Assembly: GCA_021203515.1 (NCBI GenBank)
Contig: JAJQAY010000131.1
Span: 34,313 to 98,312, forward strand
DNA: 64,000 bases
DNA from: Bacteroides sp.
Lineage (GTDB): Bacteria; Bacteroidota; Bacteroidia; Bacteroidales; Bacteroidaceae
Direction: 5' to 3'
Part shown: piece by piece, positions 48,194 through 57,211 of the stretch
How the letters are laid out: every line of letters starts with the position of its first letter
Position numbering within the stretch: the stretch's first letter is position 1
Notes under the pieces: generated by a model
What the model was told of the DNA's origin: nothing
Databases searched by the model: none
What the model saw: the letters and a program-made list of their open reading frames with translations, nothing else
Position numbers and translations under genes: made by a program

Positions 48194-49423
48194 TCACTCA
48201 TTCTCGCGTACTAATTTTATGACCGTAACCTCCGGCCATGCACCGAAGCGGAAAGGGAGTCCTACGTATCCGATGCCGACATTGACGTACAATGCCCGCT
48301 TTCCTTCGTAGTACATGCCTGCCCATTCGGGGTAGATGAGGGATGCCAATGAGTGCCCGAACACTTCCATTTGCATGGCGTGCGTATGTCCTGAAAGGGT
48401 CAGTTCGATGTCGGTATCCGGCAGCACTTCGCGTCGCCAGTGCGTGGGGTTGTGGCTGAGTAGAATGCGGAACATTCCTTCTGTCCCTTCGGCGGCGTGG
48501 GGCAGGTCGGCAAATTGTGAGAAAGGCGGTTCACCGTCATTCTCCACACCGATGAGGGCTATGCTGTCGCCCTTGTGGTGCAGGATGTCGTGCTCGTTGT
48601 TCAGCATCTTCCATCCTATTTTCTTCTGCTGCCTGATGAGGTACTCTAAGTTGGCAACTTCCTCCTGCCGGTTTTTCCAACGGTAGTAGGTGCCGTAGTC
48701 GTGGTTGCCGAGGATGGAATACACGCCGTCGGGCGCATGTAGTTGCGAGAGCATCGGCTCAAAATTGTCCAGTTCGTGGCTTTGCTGGTTCACAAGGTCG
48801 CCCGTAAAGACGATAAGGTCTGCCTTTTGCTCGTTAATCAGGTTGACCAGTCGTTGAATAGCTTTCGGATTGCCTTCCCAGCTGCCTGTGTGCAGGTCGG
48901 AGATTTGGAGGATGCGGTAACCGTCAAACCCTTCGGGGATATTGGCGGAGTGATACTCCACGTCCTTCACCTCAAAGCGGGTGATACCGGCAATTGCTCC
49001 GTAAAGGATGTTGGCAAAGCTGACGATGCCCACCGTCATGTCGAGAACGGTGAATGGAAGTCGGCGGACGATAAACGGAGAGCGGGGATTGCGGAAGGGC
49101 GTGCGAAAAATCACGGATGACAAGCAACGGGCGATGCCCCGCACCAGGATGCCGAGCATCGAGCAGAGCATGAACAGAGTCTTGGGTACGGTAAACAGCA
49201 TAATGGCTACTGCCAGCCGTCCGATGCCTTGTGTGTGATGAGAGAGAGAATTTTCTCCCGTCATGTAAATATAGTAGATGTATAAGCCTACCAGCACAGC
49301 GGTGGGAAGCCAATACATTCCGCGCCAAATGATATTTTGCGTTCTTTTTACGATGTACACCAGGTAGATGTACACATCCGGAAGGAGCAGGAAAAGGGTT
49401 AGGATAAGTGTTATTCGGTGCAT
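48194..49423 (-). CDS. Membrane-anchored metallophosphoesterase
   Basis: 409 residues. Several hydrophobic segments fill the first 150 residues. The calcineurin-like domain then shows all metal motifs: ISDLHTGSWEG, FTGDLVNQQ, LGNHDYG, LLSHNPTHW and LTLSGHTHAMQ. Members related to YkuE act on lipid-linked or nucleotide phosphates at the membrane; the substrate here is unknown. Its start overlaps the end of the membrane-protein gene by 13 bp, tying it to the sigma-factor operon. Confidence 0.88.
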   Translation of the reverse strand: MHRITLILTLFLLLPDVYIYLVYIVKRTQNIIWRGMYWLPTAVLVGLYIYYIYMTGENSLSHHTQGIGRLAVAIMLFTVPKTLFMLCSMLGILVRGIARCLSSVIFRTPFRNPRSPFIVRRLPFTVLDMTVGIVSFANILYGAIAGITRFEVKDVEYHSANIPEGFDGYRILQISDLHTGSWEGNPKAIQRLVNLINEQKADLIVFTGDLVNQQSHELDNFEPMLSQLHAPDGVYSILGNHDYGTYYRWKNRQEEVANLEYLIRQQKKIGWKMLNNEHDILHHKGDSIALIGVENDGEPPFSQFADLPHAAEGTEGMFRILLSHNPTHWRREVLPDTDIELTLSGHTHAMQMEVFGHSLASLIYPEWAGMYYEGKRALYVNVGIGYVGLPFRFGAWPEVTVIKLVRENE

Positions 49424-50040
49424 ATATCTTCTAATTCTTCTATGTTCTTTTTAATACTATCGAGATGCCTGTATATCAGCTTCTTGTACAGCAGATAAAT
49501 GATGAGTGCGTCAAATATCAGGAAAACCGTTGTCAAGACGACTTGCGTGAGGGCAGGCGCCTGATGATAGCCCATCACCCAATAGTTGAGCAGGTTGAAC
49601 AGGATGACCCATACGGAAATGGCGATAACTTCATTGCGTGTCCATCGACGGAACGTGTTCATCCGTCGGCTCACTTGTGCCACCGGCATTTCATCTATCA
49701 GTGTTTCTTTGTTCCAGCGGTAAGTTTTCCAGTCCCACCACATCCCTGCTATGATGCTGATGCCGATGAAAACAAGGAAAGCAGCTATTTTGTTCCAGAT
49801 ATGAGGCTCAATTGCGAAGGAAGGCAATACCAACAGCCATGTCAGGACAATGACAATCAGTCCCACCGCACCGATGCCGATGGAGAAACGCTGCAGGCCG
49901 GAGATACGTCTTAGGCTCTTGTCGGCGTTCGCCTTATGGCTTGCTATCAGTTCTTTTATCTGTCCTTCATCGGCAATCGGTTCCTTTTGTAACTGTGCGT
50001 CCAGGACATTCCATAATTTCTTCAATTCATCCAGTTCCAT
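49411..50040 (-). CDS. Four-TM membrane protein downstream of ECF sigma factor
   Basis: 209 residues. A charged N-terminal helix (MELDELKKLWNVLDAQLQKEP) is followed by four hydrophobic segments (about residues 49-70, 82-102, 140-158 and 168-186) and a charged tail. It starts 3 bp after the sigma-factor stop codon. Position and layout suggest an anti-sigma or sensor role, but no zinc-binding or FecR motif is seen, so this remains inference. Confidence 0.65.
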   Translation of the reverse strand: MELDELKKLWNVLDAQLQKEPIADEGQIKELIASHKANADKSLRRISGLQRFSIGIGAVGLIVIVLTWLLVLPSFAIEPHIWNKIAAFLVFIGISIIAGMWWDWKTYRWNKETLIDEMPVAQVSRRMNTFRRWTRNEVIAISVWVILFNLLNYWVMGYHQAPALTQVVLTTVFLIFDALIIYLLYKKLIYRHLDSIKKNIEELEDICTE

Positions 50041-50043
50041 ATC

Positions 50044-50529
50044 TTATTTCTCTTTATTCATTTTTCTTAGTTTGTCTTTGATGCGGCTGAGCTTGGTAGC
50101 TACGTTAGTCACGGTCAGTCCGGTAATCTCGGCAATTTCTTCGTAGCTTTTCTCTTCCAGATAGAGCAGAACAATGGATTTCTCCAACTGTCCCAACCGG
50201 TTTATCATCCGGTAGAGTTGCTGCAACATGGCTTGAGTTTCGTCATCTTCTTCGCTGCGTTCGGCTTCTTGCGTGAGGCTTACGATTTCGGGGATATTCT
50301 TCTCTTTTCGCAGGAAGCTGATGCAGGTGTTCAGGGCGATGCGGTAAATCCATGTCGAGATTTTGCATTCTTGCCTGAACTTGGGAAATGCTTTCCAGAT
50401 GTTGAGCACCACTTCCTGATACAGGTCGTTGAGGGTAGCATTGGGCGTGGTGTATAAGTATCACACCTTGTAAATGACTCGCTCGTACTCCCGTATCACG
50501 GACATGAACTCTTGTTCTACATTCTCCAT
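50044..50529 (-). pseudogene. ECF-type RNA polymerase sigma factor, one in-frame stop
   Basis: 161 residues from the ATG at 50529. Region 2 runs from FMSVIREYERVIYKV to DLYQEVVLNIWKAF, STWIYRIALN; region 4 is LGQLEKSIVLLYLEEKSYEEIAEITGLTVTNVATKLSRIKDKLRK with a clear helix-turn-helix. TGA at 50461-50463 (codon 23) falls in IYKV-stop-YLYT, where related sigma factors have Cys. Translation could restart only at the GTG/ATG after region 2.1. It heads an operon with a membrane protein and a metallophosphoesterase. Confidence 0.85.
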
Positions 50530-50635
50530 TATTTTGCTTCTCGAATCGCTTTTGCCTTGTTAGTCGCCGGCAGAGGCTGAAAATCACACTTCCCAAAGAC
50601 AAAAACGAAATTATTAATCGTAGGTTGGCACTTGC

Positions 50636-51526
50636 TTATCGCAGGTTGGCCGCAAGAAACTTGCGCATCTCCTGAACTGGCTTTCCCCGTCGTCGGGCAT
50701 AGTCTTCCAGTTGGTCCTCGCCAATCTTGCCGACGGCGAAGTAGCGTGCCTGGGGATGGGCGAGCATGATGCCGCAGACGGAGGCGTGCGGGTGCATCGC
50801 TCCGTTCTCCGTCAGGGTGATGCCGATTTGCTTCATGTCGAGCAACTCGTCCAGTATGAAGTTGACGGACTGGTCGGGCAGGGAGGGATAGCCTACTGCC
50901 GGACGGATGTCCTGATACTTTTCTACTAATAAGTCGGGGATGGAAAGAGACTCGTCCGGTGCATATCCCCAAGCAACCTTGCGCACGTATTTGTGCATCT
51001 TCTCGGTGGCGGCTTCGGCCAGGCGGTCGGTCAGGGTTTGCACAAGCAGGTGCTTATAGGGGTCGTCTTTGTAATATCCTTCGGCTCCCTCGCTGATGGA
51101 AGAGGCGAAAAGTCCCACTGTATCGGCTATTCCGGAAGAGAGAGGACGCACGAAATCGCTCAGGCAAAGGAAAGGGCTGCCGTCGGGATGGGACGTTTGT
51201 TGGCGGAGCAGAGGAAACACCGTGTCTTCAATGACGAGGTTGTCCCCATTGGCATTGGCCCGGCAAAGCCTGTAGATACATTGAATGGTAATGTCTTCGT
51301 CCAATTGGTTGAGCACCCGGTTGGCTTCCTTGAACAACTGCATCGCCTCTGCGGCTTTGACACGCTCTTCTTCGGGAAAAGTCGTGAGCCACACGGCACG
51401 GCAGGAGTCGCAACCGTGAATGTCGGCTATAGCTGCAAATCTGGGTTGGAAGCCCCAGGCGTGGAAGAAGTAAATCCAGTTGATATACGAACTTACTTCG
51501 TGGACTCTATAATTGACAATCGGCAA
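50636..51526 (-). CDS. Stand-alone methionine synthase activation-domain protein
   Basis: 296 residues resembling the C-terminal AdoMet-binding activation domain of B12-dependent methionine synthase (MetH). Key stretches are CLSDFVRPLSSGIADTVGLFA, YPSLPDQSVNFILDELLDMKQIGITLTENGAMHPHASVCG and FAVGKIGEDQLEDYARRRG. In MetH this domain supports reductive reactivation of cob(II)alamin. Bacteroides often encode it as a separate protein. It lies 20 bp after pyrC on the same strand. It is the second B12-linked element in the window, besides the riboswitch. Confidence 0.87.
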   Translation of the reverse strand: MPIVNYRVHEVSSYINWIYFFHAWGFQPRFAAIADIHGCDSCRAVWLTTFPEEERVKAAEAMQLFKEANRVLNQLDEDITIQCIYRLCRANANGDNLVIEDTVFPLLRQQTSHPDGSPFLCLSDFVRPLSSGIADTVGLFASSISEGAEGYYKDDPYKHLLVQTLTDRLAEAATEKMHKYVRKVAWGYAPDESLSIPDLLVEKYQDIRPAVGYPSLPDQSVNFILDELLDMKQIGITLTENGAMHPHASVCGIMLAHPQARYFAVGKIGEDQLEDYARRRGKPVQEMRKFLAANLR

Positions 51527-51546
51527 GGGTTAATCGGAAATTAGCG

Positions 51547-52893
51547 TTAGTAATCAAATCTCAGTTCTTCACCGCGATACGTATCGTCTACCACATCGTC
51601 GCTGCAGATGAGGTGTCCGTTGGCAAAGGTCTTTTCCACTTTCCAGTTGAACGTGTGTCCTTCGAAAGGACTCCAACCGCATTTGCTCAGGATTTTGTCG
51701 GTAGTTACTTCCCAGGGAGTGTCGGGGCGTACCAGCACCAGGTCGGCATGATAGCCTTCGCGAATGTAGCCGCGTTCGCAAATGCCGTAGATTTGGGCAG
51801 GTGCGTGGCACATCTTCTGGACGATGGTTTCCATCGAGAATAATTCTTTGTCCACCAGTTCCAACATGCTGACGAGGGAGAACTGTATCATAGGCATGCC
51901 GGACATGGCTTTCAGTGCACCGCCTTGCTTTTCGCTCAGCAGATGGGGAGCGTGGTCGGTGGCAATTACGTCAATCTGTCCGGTATTGATGGCGGAACGC
52001 AGGGCGCTCTGTTCGTAATTCCGTTTGATGGAAGGGTTGCACTTAATCCGTGCGCCCAGCCTTTTGTAGTCGGCAGTGGTGAAAAACAGATGCCCGATGC
52101 AAGCTTCGGCCGTGATGAGTTTATCCGATAGCGGAGCGTCGCTGAATAACTCCAGTTCTCTGGCTGTAGACACATGCAGGATGTGCAACCTTGCACTGGC
52201 CAGCCTTGCCAGGCGAATGGCAAGATGCGTGGAGGTGTAGCAAGCATCTACAGAACGGATATTGGAGTGCTCGCGGACGGGAATTTCTTCTCTGTCCTTG
52301 TATCTGGCTTTGTATTTCTCGATATTCTTCAGGATGGTTTCCTGGTTTTCGCAGTGTGCGGCAATCAGCATATCCGTACCGTTGAAGATTTTCAGCAGAC
52401 TGTTCATCTTGTCTGCCAGCATATCACCGGTGCTGGAACCCATGAATAGCTTGATGCCGCATACGCGGTGCTTGTCCAGCTTGTCGAACTCCGTATCATT
52501 GTTGTTGGTAGCACCGAAATAGCAGGAGTGGTTGACGATACACTTCTCGTTCAGTAAGTCGGACTTGGCGTTCAGCGCATCCAGTGTGGTGGTGAGTGGG
52601 TTGGTATTCGGCATATCCATGATGGAGGTGACACCACCTGCGGCAGCGGCACGGCTTTCGGTGAGGATGTCCGCCTTATGCGTCAGTCCCGGGTCGCGGA
52701 AATGAACATGGTCGTCGATGATGCCGGGCAGCAGATAACATCCGGTGGCGTCAATTACTTCGTCACATGGAACCAGAAGCGGCTTTAAATAAGTCAGCAC
52801 TTCGGCAATGCGTCCGTTTTCTATCACTACGGAGCCTCTGACGGATTCTCCTTCGTTGACAATCATTGCATTGTGTATCAGCGTTCTTTTCAT
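51547..52893 (-). CDS. pyrC: Dihydroorotase
   Basis: 448 residues. It closes carbamoyl-aspartate to dihydroorotate in pyrimidine synthesis. Metal-binding motifs of the amidohydrolase fold are GIIDDHVHFRDPGLTHKAD, GIKLFMGSSTGDM (bridging Lys), AAHCENQ, LHILHVST and ATDHAPH. It belongs to the class I type. It lies between the glycosyltransferase (37 bp upstream) and the MetH-activation gene, all on the same strand. Confidence 0.94.
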   Translation of the reverse strand: MKRTLIHNAMIVNEGESVRGSVVIENGRIAEVLTYLKPLLVPCDEVIDATGCYLLPGIIDDHVHFRDPGLTHKADILTESRAAAAGGVTSIMDMPNTNPLTTTLDALNAKSDLLNEKCIVNHSCYFGATNNNDTEFDKLDKHRVCGIKLFMGSSTGDMLADKMNSLLKIFNGTDMLIAAHCENQETILKNIEKYKARYKDREEIPVREHSNIRSVDACYTSTHLAIRLARLASARLHILHVSTARELELFSDAPLSDKLITAEACIGHLFFTTADYKRLGARIKCNPSIKRNYEQSALRSAINTGQIDVIATDHAPHLLSEKQGGALKAMSGMPMIQFSLVSMLELVDKELFSMETIVQKMCHAPAQIYGICERGYIREGYHADLVLVRPDTPWEVTTDKILSKCGWSPFEGHTFNWKVEKTFANGHLICSDDVVDDTYRGEELRFDY

Positions 52894-52906
52894 AACCTTG
52901 TCATTA

Positions 52907-52927
52907 GTAATTTGTAATTAGTAATTA
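52907..52927. repeat. Dispersed AT-rich repeat, copy 2
   Basis: Identical to 25014-25034. It lies in the 37-bp gap between pyrC and the glycosyltransferase gene. Confidence 0.5.
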
Positions 52928-52930
52928 ATA

Positions 52931-53683
52931 TCAGCCATTGATTTGCGGGAATTTGTGGAACCAACTGTTCCACTTCAACCGTATCACTCCGAACACGGCT
53001 TCTCCGAAAATGCTGCTGTTCATCTTGGAAGTACCCAGTTCGCGGTTGATAAAGATTACCGGCACTTCCTTCGCATTGCACCCGCACTTGTAGGCGGTAA
53101 ACTTCATCTCAATCTGGAAGGCATATCCCTTGAAGCGGATACCGTCGAGGTTGATGGTTTCCAGTACCCGACGACGATAGCATACAAATCCGGCTGTCAT
53201 GTCGTGGATGGGCAGGCCCGTGATGAACCGTACATATTTGGAGGCGAAGTAAGACATCAGTACGCGCCCCATAGGCCAGTTCACTACGTTTATGCCACTG
53301 ACGTAGCGCGAGCCGATGGCTACATCGGCACCTTCGGACGAGCAAGCCTTGAGAAGGCGGGGCAGGTCTTTGGGGTTGTGGCTGAAGTCGGCATCCATTT
53401 CGAAGATGTACTCATACGTGCGCTGCAAGGCCCATTTGAAACCGGCGATATAGGCTGTGCCCAGTCCCAGTTTTCCTTTGCGTTCCACCATGAACAGGCG
53501 TTCGGGAAATTCTTGTTGAAGGGTTTTCACGATGCCGGCTGTTCCGTCCGGCGAACCGTCTTCTATGACAAGTGTATGAAAGTCGTGCTCCAGGGCAAAA
53601 ACGGCACGGATAATATTTTCAATATTTTCCCGTTCATTGTAGGTGGGGATAATGACAATACTGTCTGATGTCTGCATCTTCAT
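52931..53683 (-). CDS. Polyprenyl-phosphate mannosyltransferase-like GT2
   Basis: 250 residues of the DPM1-like family 2 glycosyltransferases, which load a sugar onto polyprenyl phosphate. The nucleotide-binding start is IVIIPTYNERENIENII, followed by VIEDGSPDGTAGIV and the metal motif EMDADFSHNPKDLPRLL. Other family stretches are GSRYVSGINVVNWP and DMTAGFVCYRR. No C-terminal membrane segments follow. It is the first gene of a run with pyrC and the MetH-activation gene, and is divergent from mfd. Confidence 0.9.
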   Translation of the reverse strand: MKMQTSDSIVIIPTYNERENIENIIRAVFALEHDFHTLVIEDGSPDGTAGIVKTLQQEFPERLFMVERKGKLGLGTAYIAGFKWALQRTYEYIFEMDADFSHNPKDLPRLLKACSSEGADVAIGSRYVSGINVVNWPMGRVLMSYFASKYVRFITGLPIHDMTAGFVCYRRRVLETINLDGIRFKGYAFQIEMKFTAYKCGCNAKEVPVIFINRELGTSKMNSSIFGEAVFGVIRLKWNSWFHKFPQING

Positions 53684-53714
53684 CGAAATATATATGAGGG
53701 CTTGTTATTGGGAA

Positions 53715-53722
53715 CAAATGTA
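53715..53722 (-). promoter_or_regulatory. -7 box for the glycosyltransferase-pyrC operon
   Basis: Minus strand TACATTTG, 32 bp upstream of the ATG at 53683. Confidence 0.45.
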
Positions 53723-53764
53723 ATGCTTTTCTGCCATTTACGGATAAAACTAAGGATTATTTAG

Positions 53765-53772
53765 TACTTTTG
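53765..53772 (+). promoter_or_regulatory. -7 box for mfd
   Basis: TACTTTTG matches TAnnTTTG. It overlaps the TTG that would be a longer mfd start, so translation from the ATG at 53797 is much more likely. Confidence 0.5.
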
Positions 53773-53796
53773 CGGCTGAATTTCACTACATCAGCA

Positions 53797-56700
53797 ATGA
53801 CTATTACCGAACTGCAACAGCTATATGCCACCCATCCTAATGTAGAAGCCGTGGGGCGGCTGCTTAAAGATAATTCAGTCCGACACCTGTACTGTAGCGG
53901 GCTATGTGCCTCTGCCGCATCACTACTCTCGTCCGTATTGGTGCAGCGGGAGGAATGTTCGTTTGTTTTTATTCTGGGCGATTTGGAAGAAGCCGGATAT
54001 TTTTATCACGACCTCACTCAGGTGTTGGGTGCGGAACGGGTGTTGTTTTTTCCCTCTTCTTTCCGCCGTGCCATCAAGTACGGGCAGAAGGATACAGCCA
54101 ATGAAATTCTCCGCACGGAGGTGTTGAGCCGTTTGCAGAAGGGCGAGACAGGACTTTGCGTGGTAACCTATCCGGACGCATTGGCAGAGAAAGTCGTATC
54201 CCGCAAGGACTTGGAAGATAAGACGCTAAAGCTTCATGTGGGTGAGAAGGTGGACATGAACTTCATCACGGAAGTGCTGCGCAGCTACGGTTTTGAGTAT
54301 GTGGATTACGTGTACGAGCCGGGACAATACGCCCTGCGTGGCAGTATTGTCGACGTCTTCTCCTTTTCTTCCGAATTTCCTTTCCGCATCGACTTCTTTG
54401 GCGACGAAGTGGATAGTATTCGTACTTTTGAGGTGGAGACACAGTTGTCTAAGGAAAAGAAAGAAAGTATCGTGATTGTTCCCGACCTCAGCCGGAGCCT
54501 GGGGCAGGGAGGCAGTGGGGGAATGGTTTCATTTCTCGACTTTCTGCAACCGGACACGGTCTTGGCTATGCGCGATTTCCTCTGGCTGCGCGAACGCATC
54601 CAGACCGTACACGACGAGGCGCTCACTCCCCAGGCCATTGCTGCCCGCGAAGCGGAAGAAAGCGGCTGTATCACTCTGGACGGGAAGTTGATAGACGGCG
54701 GAGAGTTTACCTTGCGTGCGCTCGACTACCGCCGGATGGAGTTCGGAACGAAACCTACGGGGACGCCGGATGCTACACTCTCATTCGATACCTTTGCGCA
54801 GCCCATCTTTCATAAAAACTTTGATCTCGTAGCGGAGAGTTTTCAGGAATATCTGGCTAAAGGTTATACCTTATATATATGTAGTGATAGTTTAAAGCAG
54901 ACCGACCGTATCCGCGCCATCTTTGAGGGTAGGGGAGACGAAATTGCTTTCACGGCAGTGGAGCGCACCTTGCACGAAGGATTTGCCGATAACACGCTGC
55001 GCCTTTGCATCTTCACCGACCATCAATTGTTCGACCGTTTCCATAAATACAATCTTAAAAGCGACAAGGCACGCAGTGGCAAGGTGGCGTTAAGCTTGAA
55101 AGAGTTGAACCAGTTTACTCCCGGAGACTACGTGGTGCATACCGACCATGGTGTGGGACGCTTCACCGGCTTGGTGCGCATACCCAACGGAGACACGACG
55201 CAGGAAGTGATGAGGCTGGTCTATCAGAATGAGGATGTAGTGTTTGTCTCCATTCACTCCTTGCACAAAGTATCCAAGTATAAAGGTAAGGACGGCGAAG
55301 CGCCCCGCCTGAATAAGTTGGGAACCGGTGCGTGGGAGAAGCTGAAAGACCGCACGAAAACAAAAATCAAGGATATAGCCCGCGACTTGATACGTCTCTA
55401 TTCGCAGCGTCGCGAAGAGAAAGGCTTCCAATACAGTCCGGACAGTTTTCTGCAACGGGAGTTGGAGGCTTCCTTCATCTACGAGGATACCCCCGACCAG
55501 AGCAAAGCGACTGCCGATGTAAAAGCGGATATGGAGAGTGCCCGCCCGATGGATCGTCTGGTTTGTGGAGACGTGGGTTTCGGTAAGACGGAAGTTGCCG
55601 TGCGTGCTGCCTTCAAGGCGGTGGCCGACAATAAGCAAGTAGCTGTCCTCGTGCCCACTACCGTACTTGCCTATCAGCATTTTCAGACGTTTAAGGAACG
55701 CCTGAAAGGGTTGCCCTGCCGGGTGGAGTATTTGAGCCGTGTCCGTAGTGCCTCACAGACAAAGGCGGTGATAAAAGGACTGGCCGATGGTGAGGTGAAC
55801 ATCCTCATCGGTACGCACCGCATCTTGGGTAAGGATGTGAAGTTCAAAGATTTAGGGTTGTTGATTATTGACGAAGAACAGAAATTCGGTGTCTCTGTGA
55901 AAGAGAAACTCCGCCAATTGAAGGTCAATGTCGACACTCTGACGATGACCGCTACACCTATCCCCCGCACCTTGCAGTTCTCTTTGATGGGCGCCCGCGA
56001 CCTGAGTGTCATTCAGACGCCCCCGCCCAACCGTTATCCAATCCAGACGGAAGTGCATACCTTCAACGAAGATATTATTACCGATGCCATCAACTTCGAA
56101 ATGAGTCGCAACGGACAAGTGTTCTTCGTGAATAACCGCATTTCCAACCTTGCGGAACTCAAAGCAATGATAGAGCGCCGCATACCCGACTGCCGCGTAG
56201 CCATCGGTCACGGTCAGATGGAGCCTGCCGAGTTGGAAAAGATTATCCTCGATTTCATCAACTACGACTACGATGTGTTGCTTGCCACTACCATCATCGA
56301 GAGTGGCATCGATATTCCGAACGCCAATACCATCATTATCAACCAGGCGCAGAACTTCGGACTGAGTGACCTGCACCAGATGCGCGGACGCGTGGGGCGC
56401 AGCAATAAGAAAGCCTTCTGCTACCTGTTGGCGCCGCCTCTCTCTTCCCTGACGCCCGAGGCGAAACGTCGCTTGCAGGCTATCGAGAACTTCTCCGACC
56501 TGGGCAGCAGCATCCATATAGCTATGCAAGACCTCGATATTCGTGGCGCTGGCAACATGCTGGGAGCCGAGCAAAGCGGTTTCATTGCCGACCTCGGTTA
56601 TGAAACTTATCAGAAGATATTGTCCGAAGCCGTGCACGAGTTGAAGACAGATGAATTTGCCGAACTCTATGCCGAAGAACTGAAAGCGGACGGAGGTGTC

Positions 56701-57186
56701 ATCAGCGGTGAACAGTTTGTAGACGAATGTCAGGTGGAGAGCGACCTCGAACTTCTGTTGCCTGCCAACTATGTCACCGGCAGCAGCGAACGCATGTTAC
56801 TCTATCGCGAGTTGGATACCCTGACGCTGGATAAGGATGTAGCTGCCTTCCGTGCCCGCCTCGAAGACCGCTTCGGACCCGTTCCGCCCGAAACCGAAGA
56901 ATTGCTTCGCATCGTTCCCTTGCGTCGCCTTGCTGCCCGCCTCGGTGCAGAGAAGGTGTACCTGAAAGGCGGACGAATGACTCTCTTCTTTGTCTCCAAT
57001 CCGGATAGTCCTTATTACCAAAGCCAGGCGTTTGGCAAAGTCATTGCTTATATGATGAACTATACCCGTCGCTGCGACCTGCGCGAGCAGAACGGTCGTC
57101 GCTCCATGTTGGTGAAGGATGTGACGACGGTAGAAGAAGCGGTTTATGCGTTGCAAGAGATGGTGGCGATGCAGGTGGAGGAATGA
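53797..57186 (+). CDS. mfd: Transcription-repair coupling factor
   Basis: 1,129 residues. Mfd removes RNA polymerase stalled at DNA damage and recruits UvrA. The UvrB-like N-terminus covers about residues 1-330. The RNA-polymerase-interacting CarD-like domain starts at FTPGDYVVHTDHGVGRFTGL. Helicase motifs are CGDVGFGKTEVAVRAAF, LLIIDEEQKFGV, MTATPIPRTLQFSL, TTIIESGIDIPNANT and QMRGRVGRSNKKAFCYLL. The C-terminal D7 domain closes the protein. The frame is intact over 3.4 kb, in contrast with many genes further left. Confidence 0.96.
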   Translation: MTITELQQLYATHPNVEAVGRLLKDNSVRHLYCSGLCASAASLLSSVLVQREECSFVFILGDLEEAGYFYHDLTQVLGAERVLFFPSSFRRAIKYGQKDTANEILRTEVLSRLQKGETGLCVVTYPDALAEKVVSRKDLEDKTLKLHVGEKVDMNFITEVLRSYGFEYVDYVYEPGQYALRGSIVDVFSFSSEFPFRIDFFGDEVDSIRTFEVETQLSKEKKESIVIVPDLSRSLGQGGSGGMVSFLDFLQPDTVLAMRDFLWLRERIQTVHDEALTPQAIAAREAEESGCITLDGKLIDGGEFTLRALDYRRMEFGTKPTGTPDATLSFDTFAQPIFHKNFDLVAESFQEYLAKGYTLYICSDSLKQTDRIRAIFEGRGDEIAFTAVERTLHEGFADNTLRLCIFTDHQLFDRFHKYNLKSDKARSGKVALSLKELNQFTPGDYVVHTDHGVGRFTGLVRIPNGDTTQEVMRLVYQNEDVVFVSIHSLHKVSKYKGKDGEAPRLNKLGTGAWEKLKDRTKTKIKDIARDLIRLYSQRREEKGFQYSPDSFLQRELEASFIYEDTPDQSKATADVKADMESARPMDRLVCGDVGFGKTEVAVRAAFKAVADNKQVAVLVPTTVLAYQHFQTFKERLKGLPCRVEYLSRVRSASQTKAVIKGLADGEVNILIGTHRILGKDVKFKDLGLLIIDEEQKFGVSVKEKLRQLKVNVDTLTMTATPIPRTLQFSLMGARDLSVIQTPPPNRYPIQTEVHTFNEDIITDAINFEMSRNGQVFFVNNRISNLAELKAMIERRIPDCRVAIGHGQMEPAELEKIILDFINYDYDVLLATTIIESGIDIPNANTIIINQAQNFGLSDLHQMRGRVGRSNKKAFCYLLAPPLSSLTPEAKRRLQAIENFSDLGSSIHIAMQDLDIRGAGNMLGAEQSGFIADLGYETYQKILSEAVHELKTDEFAELYAEELKADGGVISGEQFVDECQVESDLELLLPANYVTGSSERMLLYRELDTLTLDKDVAAFRARLEDRFGPVPPETEELLRIVPLRRLAARLGAEKVYLKGGRMTLFFVSNPDSPYYQSQAFGKVIAYMMNYTRRCDLREQNGRRSMLVKDVTTVEEAVYALQEMVAMQVEE

Positions 57187-57211
57187 CTTTATAGATGATG
57201 TAGTACTTCTT

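Noticed and set aside
7395..50463. Reassignment of TGA (or another stop) to an amino acid
   Set aside because: TGA stands where Gly, Trp and probably Cys are expected, and TAA/TAG where Gln or Trp is expected, so no single reassignment fits. Intact genes in the window also end in TGA.
53770..53796. Longer mfd start at a TTG
   Set aside because: The TTG lies in the -7 promoter box, so it would not be transcribed.
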